The notes under the pieces: model-generated
Seen by the model: only the letters and a program-made list of their open reading frames with translations
Told to the model about the DNA's origin: nothing
Databases searched by the model: none
In this document: piece after piece, positions 53,801-61,756 of the stretch
Layout of the letters: each line of letters begins with the position of its first letter
Position numbering within the stretch: position 1 is the first letter of the stretch
Source of the DNA: Rhodoblastus sp963713695
GTDB taxonomy: Bacteria > Pseudomonadota > Alphaproteobacteria > Rhizobiales > Beijerinckiaceae
NCBI GenBank assembly: GCA_963713695.1
Contig: CAVQMU010000007.1
Location: forward strand, 1-64,000
Direction of reading: 5' to 3'
Length of the DNA stretch: 64,000 nucleotides
Position numbers and translations under genes: made by a program

Positions 53801-53910
53801 TGTTTCTGCCGGCGCTCTATCTCGCATGGTTCCGGATTCCCACGCCCGCAGCGGCTTTGCCCGAGCCCGCGGCGACAGCGGAAAGCCCGTTGGCCGACGC
53901 CGGACATTGA
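50809..53910 (+). CDS. RND efflux transporter permease (AcrB/HAE family)
   Basis: A 1033-residue proton-driven exporter with 12 membrane helices and two large periplasmic loops. It starts at a GTG in the overlap GTGA. Marks: WYFMIVFVLAGVFSYVKLGR in TM1, ASWPGAPAEEVTRQVTERIE, LPTTKARDVEPTWTRVRNMV, TM4 block LGALIIALGLLVDDAMIAVE and EFTFTLFVVIAVALIVSWFV. The second half has VGRPVQYRLSGPDIQKVRDY, GFVAILGILALIGILIRNSV and AATLALIPISREIFWGPMAY. The TM4 Asp pair (VDDAM) carries protons. Substrates are unknown; no outer-membrane TolC partner is encoded next to it. Confidence 0.95.
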   Translation: MSGFNLSDWALERRSLLWYFMIVFVLAGVFSYVKLGREEDPDFTIKTMIVQASWPGAPAEEVTRQVTERIEKKLEELESLDFTRSITTAGKTIVFVNLLPTTKARDVEPTWTRVRNMVADIKNQFPSGVQGPFFNDHFGDVYGNIYAFTSDGLTLRQLRDQVEDARAKILTVPNVGRVDLIGAQDEAIYLEFSTRQIAALGIDAQAVMNTLAAQNAVTPSGFVQAGPEQIAIRVSGQFSSEESLRAINLRINDRYFPLTDVATIRRGYVDPPENLFRYNGQPAIGLAIGMKAGSNLLEFGKALEKQVERIKADMPVGVDIFRVSDQPAVVDEAVSGFTRGLFEAIVIVLAISFVSLGLRAGMVVAIAIPLVLAITFLFMQTTGISLQRVSLGALIIALGLLVDDAMIAVEMMVARLEAGDDLRKAATHVYTSTAFPMLTGTLVTAAGFIPIGLNNSAAGEFTFTLFVVIAVALIVSWFVAVLFTPLLGVTLLPATMKGHHETGKSLFARTFDRALEACMRHRWLTIGATVGAFFLAIFGMGFVQQQFFPSSDRPELIVDWNMPQNASIADTNEQMARFERDMLTGEADVDHWSSYVGQGAVRFLLSFDLQPANVAFGQTVILTKNIVARDRLRGKYQDWLRKTFPGTDCFVHLLDIGPPVGRPVQYRLSGPDIQKVRDYAQKFGNVVAENGHLGDVTFDWGEPARVVKVNVLQDKARQLGVSSQDIASALNMVVNGAPITQVRDDIYLIDVIARARNNERAAIDTLQNLQLPGAAGQSVPLAAVASFGYSLEQPMIWRRSRLPTITLKMAINDSVQAQTVVDELAPSVARFVAALPPGYQVEVGGAVEESGKAQGPINAVMPLMLFIMATILMIQLQSFSRLFLVFAVAPLAIIGVVAALLPSHSPMGFVAILGILALIGILIRNSVILIIQIETLLKDGVAPWIAVREATQHRMRPIMLTAGAATLALIPISREIFWGPMAYAMMGGIVVGTMLTLLFLPALYLAWFRIPTPAAALPEPAATAESPLADAGH

Positions 53911-53973
53911 AGCCGGCGCTGGACAATGAAGGGCGGCGCGGCCACATAGAAGGCGGAATGTCCGGAGGAGAGG

Positions 53974-54114
53974 ATGCAGGCGCGCGAAAAACCGTGGCTC
54001 TGGCTTGGCGGCGGCGTCGGCCTCGCGTTGCTTGCCGCCGCCCTGGGCTTGTGGGCGCTGTTCGGGCCGCTGGTCTTCGTCAACGCCCTGAATTCCGTCT
54101 GGACCTGTTTCTGA
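53974..54114 (+). CDS. 46-residue single-helix membrane protein
   Basis: A short gene (46 residues) in the gap between the RND pump and the SCO1 gene. GGAGGAGAGG lies just before the ATG. The protein has a polar start (MQAREKPW) and one long hydrophobic stretch (GVGLALLAAALGLWALFGPL), ending NSVWTCF with a Cys next to last. It may be a small subunit or assembly factor of the pump or of a copper/oxidase system; the near-terminal Cys is notable beside a copper chaperone. Codon use is normal. Confidence 0.6.
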   Translation: MQAREKPWLWLGGGVGLALLAAALGLWALFGPLVFVNALNSVWTCF

Positions 54115-54135
54115 TCTCGAGAGCTTGAGCGTCGC

Positions 54136-54753
54136 ATGGCCTCCGGAAATCAATCGACCGAATCGAAACCGCCCCGCGCGCTGATGTGGATGCTGGCCGC
54201 GGCGGCCGGAGTCCTGGCGATCGCGGCGATCGGCATAGGCGCGGTCTCGCAATTGCCCGGCAGCGGCGCGCAGGGCGTCGCCTCGATCGGCGGCCCGTTC
54301 CGGCTGCAGGCCGGCGGCGGCAAGAGCGTGTCCGACGCCGACCTGCGCGGCGCGCCCTTCCTGGTCTTTTTTGGCTACACGCATTGCCCCGACGTCTGTC
54401 CGACGACCCTGTTCCAGCTTTCGCAGGTGCTGAAGGCGCTGGGGCCGCAAGCAAAGATCAAGGTCCTGTTCATCACGGTCGATCCCGACCGCGACACGCC
54501 CGAATTGATGAAGCAATATGCCGATAACTTTGACAGCAGGATCATCGGCCTGTCGGGCGATCCCGCAACCGTTGAAAAGGTCCTGTCCGAATACCGCGTC
54601 TACGCGCGCAAGTCGCCCTCGGCGAATGGCGAATACACGATGGACCACAGCGCGGTCATCTATCTGATGGGCGGCGACGGCAAGTTTCTGCGCGCTTTCA
54701 ATCTCGAACGGCCGCCGGAACAGGCGGCGGCGGATCTGAAGCCGCTGCTGTGA
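54136..54753 (+). CDS. SCO1/SenC-type copper chaperone
   Basis: A 205-residue protein anchored by one N-terminal helix (LMWMLAAAAGVLAIAAIGIG) with a periplasmic thioredoxin-like domain. The copper-binding CxxxC lies in FFGYTHCPDVCPTTLFQLSQ and the third ligand His in YTMDHSAVIYLMGG. ITVDPDRDTPELMKQYADNF is also a family mark. SCO proteins deliver copper to the CuA site of cytochrome c oxidase. It starts 22 bp after the 46-residue gene. No oxidase genes are in the window. Confidence 0.93.
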   Translation: MASGNQSTESKPPRALMWMLAAAAGVLAIAAIGIGAVSQLPGSGAQGVASIGGPFRLQAGGGKSVSDADLRGAPFLVFFGYTHCPDVCPTTLFQLSQVLKALGPQAKIKVLFITVDPDRDTPELMKQYADNFDSRIIGLSGDPATVEKVLSEYRVYARKSPSANGEYTMDHSAVIYLMGGDGKFLRAFNLERPPEQAAADLKPLL

Positions 54754-54774
54754 CCGACCGGCTTGGCTTTTTGA

Positions 54775-55162
54775 TCAATTGATCCTGCCGCCTCCTGACG
54801 CCATGGGGTCGCCGCCAGAGGTCTGGGCGACCCGACGGATGATGGCGATGATCGTCGCCGCGGTCGTGGGCTTGGCGAGGAATATGCTCGGCGGCAGGTC
54901 GCGCAGGCTGTGCAGCCGGGCCGACAGCAAAATGATCTTTATCTCCGGCCGTCGCAGGGCGACCGTGCGGACCAGCCTGAGTTCGTCGTCCTCCTGGGAC
55001 AGATTGATGAACAGGATCGAGGATATGATCCGAGCTCTCGAGCACGTCGAGCGCCTCCTGGGCGAACTCGACGACGAAGGCGTCGAAACCAAAGCGATTG
55101 AACGTCGCGACCGCAAAAGCGGCGAGTTCCGGTTCGTCCTCGATTACGAGCGCAACGGGCAT
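54775..55162 (-). CDS. Single-domain receiver protein (frameshifted; phospho-acceptor Asp replaced)
   Basis: About 129 residues across one frameshift near 55018. First half: MPVALVIEDEPELAAFAVAT with the acidic pair, then FGFDAFVVEFAQEALDVLES. Second half in the next frame: SILFINLSQEDDELRLVRTV, IKIILLSARLH and the conserved Lys in IFLAKPTTAA. Where the phospho-acceptor Asp is expected (end of beta-3) the sequence reads ILFINL, with Asn. The lesion is only a few codons from this site, so the local reading is less certain. If correct, it is a pseudo-receiver. It converges with the SCO1 gene. Confidence 0.65.
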
Positions 55163-55471
55163 AGGCGTGGACCGCTTTCCAATTCTCGATCGTGTCGAAC
55201 ATTGAGCGCGCCGGCGGTTTCGCCTCCATTTTCAAAAAAATGTTTCAGGACGCGGCCAAAGGCTAACACGACCCCGGAAAGCCGATCAGACCCTCTTTCG
55301 CGAGGCGTCGTACCGCTTAATCGGTAGCGGCTGAGGCTTTTACGTTCGAGTCAAAGATTGGAATTGGTCTCCAGGTCTTTGTCCTGTCCTGATCTTTATG
55401 CGAGCCGGCGCCCAATTCGCTTGTAACGGACATCCGATTCGAGCGAATACGCTCGAAAGGCGTCGGCGCTT
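55163..55471. other. Gene-free interval
   Basis: No gene or known RNA is recognised. The sequence is less GC-rich than average. A short hairpin TACCGCTTAATCGGTAGCGG lies near 55310-55329, and GAGCGAATACGCTC forms a small palindrome near 55440. Confidence 0.4.
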
Positions 55472-56408
55472 TCAATAAATTCCGATAGGGAAATATTTCA
55501 GGTAGAGCTCGGTCATCACGCCGCGTTCGTCGAGCCTTTGCAGCGCCCAGTCGAGAGTCTGGCGCATGGCGTCGTCGTCGGGCCGCAACCCTATGCCGAT
55601 TCCCTCGCCGAAATAGGCCGGCTCGAGAAAAGGGCCGCCCTGGAAGGCACAGCAGTCCTGCGCCGCCACGCTGTTCATCCAGATGGCCAGCGTGATCGCA
55701 TCGCCGAAGGCGAGTTCGATCTCCTTGTCACGCAGGGCGGCCATCAGTTCGTTGCGATCCGGAAACGACTTGATGTGCGACGCTGCGTAAAAAGCGCGCA
55801 AAAAGGCCTCGTGCGCGCTGCCGGCCTCCACGCCGATCGTGGCGTGGCGCAAACCTTCGGGACGCACGTCCAGGTTCCGTCCTCCAACGAGGCCGACGAA
55901 GCGCGCTGGCGTCAGGTAATAGGGGGCGGTGAAGCGCGCCTTGCCCAGCGTCGCCGGACCTTCCCTGAGCGAGGCGATCACCGCGTCGCCTTCCCCGGCG
56001 TCGAGCGCGTCGAGCAGATTGTCCCAACGGCGCGGCTGGATCGTGCAGACAACCTTCAGTTCGTCGCAAAGCGCCCTGGCGATGTCGATATTGTATCCGG
56101 CCAGCGCGCCGTCGCCGCCGAGGAATTCGAATGGCGGGTAATCGTCGGCGGTGAGAAAGCGGATCGGCTTTTTCAACGCGGCGTCGGGAGCAACTGGCCG
56201 GTTGCGGGGATCGAACAGGCTGGGAACGAAAACCGTCTGTTCCCATGGGTTTTTGGGCGGCAGTCTCGCCGGCGACGCAACCCAGCGGTAGAAACACGCA
56301 TAAAACCAATGGGATAAGCAAGGGTTCGACAAAGAATGCCTTGGCCTTGAGCGTGATATCGCGGATAAAGGCCCTGCGCATTTGCCCTGTCGCTTCCCAG
56401 TCGTTCAT
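55472..56408 (-). CDS. Extracellular solute-binding protein, family 3 type (one frameshift)
   Basis: About 311 residues if one extra A in the five-A run near 56248 is bridged. The N-terminus, in the second frame, has a signal or lipoprotein-like peptide (FFVEPLLIPLVLCVFLPLGC, then VAGETAAQ). It joins NPWEQTVFVPSLFDPRNRPV and the binding-protein body: IRFLTADDYPPFEFLGGDGA, AGYNIDIARALCDELKVVCT, GEGDAVIASLREGPATLGKA, FGDAITLAIWM, and the C-terminal LDERGVMTELYLKYFPIGIY. It would bind a small polar ligand in the periplasm, but no ABC permease genes are adjacent. The start codon overlaps divergently with the GT2 gene. Confidence 0.75.
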
Positions 56409-56409
56409 C

Positions 56410-58455
56410 ATGAGACGTGGCTTCTTATACAACAGTGAATTTCCCTTTGCAGCCGGTGAAACGGCGCCTGTGGCGCTGCCTCCGGAAATCGCCTTTCTCG
56501 AACACGCTTCCCAAGAAATCGCCTCCCAAGAAATCGCATCCCAAGAAATCGCATCCCAAGACATTGCTTCTGATGAAATCGCTTCTTCGGGCAAGATAAC
56601 CGTCATGCGCGACTCTCTCGAGATCGCCGCGCGCAAGGCGCGCGCGCAGGGCGTCGGCGCGGATGAAGCGCTGATCGCCGAGGGGTTGATCGGGGAAGAC
56701 GTCTATTACAGGGCGCTGGCGGCCCGGCTCGGATGTCCTTGCATCGAACGCGCCGCAGCCCTCGCGCCCGGCTTCGACTATCGCGCCGCCCTGCGCGCCG
56801 GCGTCGCGCGCGCCGACCCGGATCGTGAAACCTTCGACTGGCTGATGGCGCCGCGCGGCCCGCAGGTCGTTGCGATGCTGCGCATGGCGGACGAGGGGAC
56901 GACGCGGCGGCGCATCGCGATTTGCGCGCCCGGCGTTTTCTCGGCCCTGGTGCGGGCGACGGCCCGCGCCGCCCTTTCGGACGACGCCAGTTTCGCCCTT
57001 TCGCGCGCGGACGCCAGGCTTTCGGCCAATGCGCCCAAGGTGCGCTGGAGCAATTATTTCGCTTTGTGCCTCAGCGCGGTCGTTCTGTTCGGACTGGCGG
57101 TCGCCTCGCCGAGCTTTCTGCAGATCGTCTCGATCGTCATGTCCCTGTTCTTTCTCGGCGGCGTCTACGTGCGCCTCTGCGCCAGCGCCGCAAGCCTGCT
57201 GGCGCGAAAGAAGAAGACGGAACTGCTGTCCGACCGCGATCTCCCGACCTATACGATCCTCGCGCCCATGTATCGCGAGGCGAGCGTCGCCGCGCAATTC
57301 GTCGCGGCTTTGAAGCGGCTCGACTATCCCCCGGCGAAACTCGAAATCAAATTCGTGATCGAGGATGACGACCGGGCGACCGGCGAGGCGCTGCGACGGG
57401 CCGGGCTCGCGCCAAACATGGAAATTGTCGTGGCGCCCGCCGGCAGTCCCCGCACCAAGCCGCGGGCGATGAATGCGGCGCTGCCGCTGGCGCGGGGAGA
57501 CCTGCTGACGATCTTCGACGCCGAGGACCGGCCCGAGCGCGACCAGTTGCGGGTGGCGGCCGCAACCTTCGCGGCGGCGGGGCCGCGGGTCGCCTGTCTC
57601 CAGGCGCGGCTGGTCGTGGACAATGCCGGCGAAAGCCCTTGGGCCTATTTCTTCGCCATCGGCTATGCGTCCCTGTTCGACGCGCTCAATCCCGGCCTCG
57701 CCCTGCTCGGACTGCCGTTGCCGCTTGGCGGCACGTCCAATCATTTTCGCACGCGCCTCTTGCGCCGGGTGGCGGGTTGGGACGCCTGGAACGTCACCGA
57801 GGACGCCGACCTGGGGCTGCGATTCGCCCGTTTAGGCTACCAGGTGGGGATGATCAATTCGGCGACCTACGAGGACGCGCCGCTGGATTTCTCGACCTGG
57901 CTCGGCCAGCGGGCGCGCTGGATGAAGGGCTGGATGCAGACGCTCGCGGTGTTCCTCGGCGCGCCCGCGGGGCACATCAGGACGATGGGCGGCTTCCAGG
58001 CCTTCGCCGCCCTGAGCGCGATGGTCTGCATCATCGCCGGACCGCTCTATGGCCCGTTTTACGGCCTGCGCCTGATGGCGGACCTTTTTTGCGGAGACTT
58101 GCTCTCGCCGAAGACCCTTGCCGATACGATCTCCGCCAGCCTCAGCCTGAGCGTGGCTGTTTTCGGCCTGCTGGGCTATGTCCTGCCGAACCTCATCGGC
58201 ATGAGCCGAAGGCGCATCGCCCCGTCCTGGCGCATGCTGCTTGGCCCGCTTTACCTGCTGGCGATGAGTTTCGCCAGCTGGCGCGCCCTGTGGGAATGGA
58301 CGCGGCGACCCTTCGTATGGACCAAGACCGAACACGCCCCGCGCGCTTTGCCTGAAAAGGTCTTGGGCGGAGGCGAGGGTCAGGCCGCCCCGGGCTTCAG
58401 GAACGTCCCGGCCAGCGCGTCGGCGATCAGCTTGCGCGTGTTGTCGACGCCGTAA
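56410..58455 (+). CDS. Glycosyltransferase family 2 synthase with N-terminal MshEN-like domain
   Basis: About 681 residues. An N-terminal low-complexity stretch of ASQEI repeats (~33-58) is followed by a helical segment resembling the GspE/MshE N-terminal domain (ALIAEGLIGEDVYYRALAAR, LGCPCIE). After two membrane helices comes the GT2 core: PTYTILAPMYREASVAAQFV, the Asp block EDDDRA, FDAEDRPER, TEDADLGLRFARLGYQVGMI, and the processive-type motif GQRARWMKGWMQT. Several C-terminal helices follow. It probably makes a polysaccharide at the inner membrane. Start at 56410 is uncertain; 56605 is another. The C-terminus overlaps the end of lysS by 76 bp on the opposite strand. Confidence 0.85.
   Translation: MRRGFLYNSEFPFAAGETAPVALPPEIAFLEHASQEIASQEIASQEIASQDIASDEIASSGKITVMRDSLEIAARKARAQGVGADEALIAEGLIGEDVYYRALAARLGCPCIERAAALAPGFDYRAALRAGVARADPDRETFDWLMAPRGPQVVAMLRMADEGTTRRRIAICAPGVFSALVRATARAALSDDASFALSRADARLSANAPKVRWSNYFALCLSAVVLFGLAVASPSFLQIVSIVMSLFFLGGVYVRLCASAASLLARKKKTELLSDRDLPTYTILAPMYREASVAAQFVAALKRLDYPPAKLEIKFVIEDDDRATGEALRRAGLAPNMEIVVAPAGSPRTKPRAMNAALPLARGDLLTIFDAEDRPERDQLRVAAATFAAAGPRVACLQARLVVDNAGESPWAYFFAIGYASLFDALNPGLALLGLPLPLGGTSNHFRTRLLRRVAGWDAWNVTEDADLGLRFARLGYQVGMINSATYEDAPLDFSTWLGQRARWMKGWMQTLAVFLGAPAGHIRTMGGFQAFAALSAMVCIIAGPLYGPFYGLRLMADLFCGDLLSPKTLADTISASLSLSVAVFGLLGYVLPNLIGMSRRRIAPSWRMLLGPLYLLAMSFASWRALWEWTRRPFVWTKTEHAPRALPEKVLGGGEGQAAPGFRNVPASASAISLRVLSTP
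56505..56587. repeat. 15-bp tandem repeats in the GT2 gene
   Basis: Five copies of a 15-bp unit (CAAGAAATCGCATCC and variants), in register with the pentapeptide ASQEI. The last two copies have diverged (ASQDI, ASDEI). Codons here are AT-rich compared with the rest of the gene. Confidence 0.8.
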
Positions 58456-60059
58456 AGCGCCACGAACGAGCCAAAGCGCGGCCCGCGATCCTCGCCGAGC
58501 AGCACCTGGTAGAGCATGTTGAACCAGTCGTTCGACACGCCCGGCCGTTCCGGCGTCGCGCCCTTGGCCTGGAGGTTCTGGTAGCGGGGGATCGGACGCG
58601 CCACGTCGTAGAGCAGGGTCTGGACCTCTTCCGCGCTCGCGCCCGCAGGCAGGCCGGCCAAGGCCTCCTCCAGCTTTTCGAGCGCCTCGCGCTCCACCTC
58701 GTCGGCGGCGCGATAGCGCTTCTTCGGCTTCACGAAATCACGGAAATAGGCGACGGCGTAGCCGATCATCGCGTCAAGGCGCGGAAATTTTTCAGGGCTG
58801 ACGCCCGGCGCATAGCGGCGCAGAAAACCCCAGAGCACGGCGGGGTCCTCGCTGCTGGCGACGGCCGCGAGATTGAGCAGCATGCCGAAGGAAATCGCCG
58901 TGCCCTTGGCGTCGCCTTGATGGGCGATGAATTCGGGCGCCGGGGGCTCGCCGGCATGGATGTGCCAGGCGGGATTGCCGAGCCGCAATTTCCAGTCCTG
59001 GCGCGGATAAGCGTCGAGAAAGGCGAGATATTCGTCGACTGCGCGCGGAATCACATCGAAATAGAGCTTTTTGGCCTCGCGCGGCTTCCAGTACATGAAG
59101 AAGGACAGGCTTTCGGGGCTGGCGTAGCGCAGCCATTCGTCGATCGTCAGGCCGTTGCCCCTCGACTTGGAAATTTTTTGGCCCTGGTCGTCGAGAAACA
59201 GCTCGTAGTTGAAGCCTTCCGGCGGCGTCCCGTCGAGCGCGCGGGCGATTTCGCCCGAGAGTTTTACGGAATCGATCAGGTCCTTGCCGGCCATTTCATA
59301 GTCGACGCCGAGCGCGCACCAGCGCATCGCCCAGTCGGGCTTCCATTGCAGCTTGCAATGTCCCGATGTCACCGGCGTCTCGAATTTCTCGCCCGTTTCC
59401 GGGTCGGTCCAGGCGACGAGGCCTCTGGCGGCGTCGATTTCGTCGAGCGAGACCTGCATGACGACGCCGGTGCGCGGATGGATCGGCAGGAAGGGCGCGT
59501 AGGACGCGGCGCGCTCGGCGCGCAGCGAGGGCAGCATGACCTTCTGGATCGCGTCGTAGCGCGCCAGCATCTTCAGCAGCGTCGTGTCGAAACGGCCGGA
59601 TTGGTAATATTCGGTCGAGGAGGCGAATTCGTAGTCGAAGCCGAAATGGTCGAGGAAGGCGCGAAGGCGGGCGTTGTTATGCGCGCCGAAACTCGGATAT
59701 TCGCCGAAGGGATCGGGAACTTGCGTCAGCGGCTTGCCGAGATGTGCGGCGACCAGCTCCTTGTTGGGAATGTTTTCGGGGATCTTTCGCAAGCCGTCGA
59801 GATCGTCGGAAAAGGCGAGAAGCCTCGTGGCGATGGCGCCGCCGGTCAGCGTGACAAAGGCGTGGCGCACCATGGTCGTGCGCGCAACCTCGCCGAAAGT
59901 GCCGATATGCGGCAGACCCGAGGGGCCATACCCCGTCTCGAACAGCACCTGCTTTTGGCCCGTGCGCTCGACTCTCGCCACGAGTTTCTTCGCTTCCTCG
60001 AACGGCCAGGCGGAGGATTGGCGGGCGAAGTCGAGGAGTTCGGGCGCGATGTCCATCAT
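58380..60059 (-). CDS. lysS: Lysine--tRNA ligase, class I
   Basis: A 559-residue class I LysRS, the archaeal-like type used by most alphaproteobacteria. The HIGH motif is PHIGTFGEVARTTM (GPSGLPHIGT) and the KMSKS motif is QKISKSRGNGLTI. Other marks: LLAFSDDLDGLRKIPENIPN, DPFGEYPSFGAHNNARLRAF, TSGHCKLQWKPDWAMRWCAL, YEMAGKDLIDSVKLSGEIAR and the C-terminal anticodon-binding domain. ATG at 60059 (ATG ATG GAC) is selected; the frame is open further upstream without family similarity. Some annotations call this gene lysK. Confidence 0.96.
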   Translation of the reverse strand: MMDIAPELLDFARQSSAWPFEEAKKLVARVERTGQKQVLFETGYGPSGLPHIGTFGEVARTTMVRHAFVTLTGGAIATRLLAFSDDLDGLRKIPENIPNKELVAAHLGKPLTQVPDPFGEYPSFGAHNNARLRAFLDHFGFDYEFASSTEYYQSGRFDTTLLKMLARYDAIQKVMLPSLRAERAASYAPFLPIHPRTGVVMQVSLDEIDAARGLVAWTDPETGEKFETPVTSGHCKLQWKPDWAMRWCALGVDYEMAGKDLIDSVKLSGEIARALDGTPPEGFNYELFLDDQGQKISKSRGNGLTIDEWLRYASPESLSFFMYWKPREAKKLYFDVIPRAVDEYLAFLDAYPRQDWKLRLGNPAWHIHAGEPPAPEFIAHQGDAKGTAISFGMLLNLAAVASSEDPAVLWGFLRRYAPGVSPEKFPRLDAMIGYAVAYFRDFVKPKKRYRAADEVEREALEKLEEALAGLPAGASAEEVQTLLYDVARPIPRYQNLQAKGATPERPGVSNDWFNMLYQVLLGEDRGPRFGSFVALYGVDNTRKLIADALAGTFLKPGAA

Positions 60060-60275
60060 ATCAGGTAAAACACGGGCGAAAGCTTCGCCGCCTCCGGTTG
60101 CGGGCGTCGGAAAAACGCCCGTCTTTTCGACGGGCTGTGGAAGCGCCGTTTTTAACCGGCGCCACGCCACAGCGCTAGTCTTTCTCGGCAAAAGGCCGCA
60201 AAAATGACGAATTCGCGTCGAACCGTCCCGGCCAAGACTGGCGGAGCGCGGGGAAAGATGCTGTAAATCCCCTTG

Positions 60276-60638
60276 ATGGCGCGGGGTTCCAGCTTGGCTC
60301 TCATTTACAAGATCATGACGGCGGAGGCCTGGGATGAGGCCATGTCCCGGGGGCGTTTCGACGGTTCTCCCGTCGATCTCGCCGATGGCTTCATCCATTT
60401 CTCAACCAGGGCGCAGGTCGCGGACACCGCGGCTAGGCATTTTTCCGGACTGCCAGGCCTGACGCTGGTCGGAGTGGAGGAGGCGGAACTCGGCGAAAAG
60501 CTCGTCTACGAGGTTTCGCGCGGGGGCGCGCTGTTCCCGCATCTTTATGGCCCCCTGCCGACGGCGCTCGCCTGTCTCGCGCTTCCCCTGAAACTTGGCG
60601 CGGATGGCGCGCATGATCTTTCCGGACTTCCCGAATGA
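60276..60638 (+). CDS. DUF952 family protein
   Basis: A 120-residue single-domain protein. The DUF952 pattern is clear: LIYKIMTAEAWDEAMSRGRF, DLADGFIHFSTRAQVADTAA, RHFSGLPGLTLVGVEEAELG and VSRGGALFPHLYGPLP. The family is found widely and its function is not established. Its stop overlaps the pyrD start (ATGA), so the two form a translationally coupled pair; this pairing is common in Rhizobiales. ATG at 60276; a TTG three bases earlier is possible. Confidence 0.88.
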   Translation: MARGSSLALIYKIMTAEAWDEAMSRGRFDGSPVDLADGFIHFSTRAQVADTAARHFSGLPGLTLVGVEEAELGEKLVYEVSRGGALFPHLYGPLPTALACLALPLKLGADGAHDLSGLPE

Positions 60639-61707
60639 TGGCGTTTTTCGATTCCTTCGCCTTGCCGTTCCTGCACGCCATCAAGGCCGAGACCGCGCAT
60701 AACCTGACCGTCTTCGCGCTGGAGCATTTTCCGCTTCCGCCAGCCCCGCTCGACGACGGCCGGCTCGCCACCAATGTGTTTGGGCTCGATTTTCCCAATC
60801 CCCTGGGCATGGCCGCGGGTTTCGACAAGGACGCCCGCGTCGCCGACGCCATCCTGCAACTCGGTTTCGGCTTCACCGAGGCCGGCACGCTGACGCCGCG
60901 CGCCCAACCGGGCAACGCCAAGCCAAGGCTGTTCCGGCTGCATGAGGATCGCGGCGTCATCAACCGCTTCGGCTTCAACAACCGCGGCCACGACGCCGCG
61001 CGCGCAAAGCTTTTGCGGCATGGCGCGCGGACCGGCGTCGTCGGGATCAACATCGGCGCCAACAAGGACGCGACCGATCGCGCGGCGGATTATGTCGCGG
61101 GCGTCGAGGCTTTCGCCGACATCGCCGATTATTTCACGATCAACGTCTCCTCGCCCAACACGCCGGGCCTGCGCGATCTGCAAAAGGCGGAGGCGCTCGA
61201 CGACCTGCTCGCCCGCGTGCTCGCGGCGCGCGACAAGCAGGCCGAAAGGCTGCCCGGCGCCCGGTGCTGCTGAAGATCGCGCCCGACCTCACGCCGGGCG
61301 AACTCGACGGCGTCGTGCGCGTGGCGCGAGCGCGGAAAATTGACGGCATGATCGTCTCCAACACCACCACGATGCGCCCGGACAGCCTGCGCGACGAGGC
61401 CCAATCGGAAACAGGCGGCCTTTCGGGCGCGCCGCTTTTCGCGGCGTCGACGCATATGCTGGCGCAGACTTTCGTTCGCGTCGAAAGGCAGTTCCCGCTG
61501 ATCGGCGTCGGCGGGGTGGACGGTCCCGAAGCGGCCTGGGCCAAGATCGAGGCGGGGGCGAGCCTGATCCAGCTCTATTCCGCGCTGGTCTACGAGGGCA
61601 TGGGCTTGATCGAACGGATCAAGTCGGGGCTGCTCGCGCATCTCGAAGCGCGTGGGCTGAGCCAGATCGAGCAGGCGGTCGGGACTGCGGTCGAGGATTG
61701 GGTTTAG
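60635..61707 (+). CDS. pyrD: Dihydroorotate dehydrogenase (quinone), one frameshift
   Basis: Class 2 DHODH, about 357 residues, oxidising dihydroorotate to orotate with FMN and passing electrons to quinone at the inner membrane. N-terminal membrane-association helix (LPFLHAIKAETAHNLTVFAL), then LDFPNPLGMAAGFDKDARVA, GFGFTEAGTLTPRAQPGNAK, INRFGFNNRGHDAARAKL, VGINIGANKDATDRAADYVA and YFTINVSSPNTPGLRDLQKA. One base is missing near 61259 (CCC where CCCC is expected). In the next frame the protein goes on with VLLKIAPDLTPGELDGVVRV, VSNTTTMRP and PLIGVGGVDGPEAAWAKIEA. Confidence 0.94.
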
Positions 61708-61756
61708 GCGGCAGTGGTTTGAGGACTTGCGCCCAGGCGAGAGCCAGGCGCGCGCC

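Noticed and set aside
50794..54648. A 1284-codon open frame on the minus strand
   Set aside because: It is antisense to the whole RND pump and the SCO1 gene, which are clearly real. It is low in hydrophobic residues and rich in Asp, His and Arg, as expected for a shadow.
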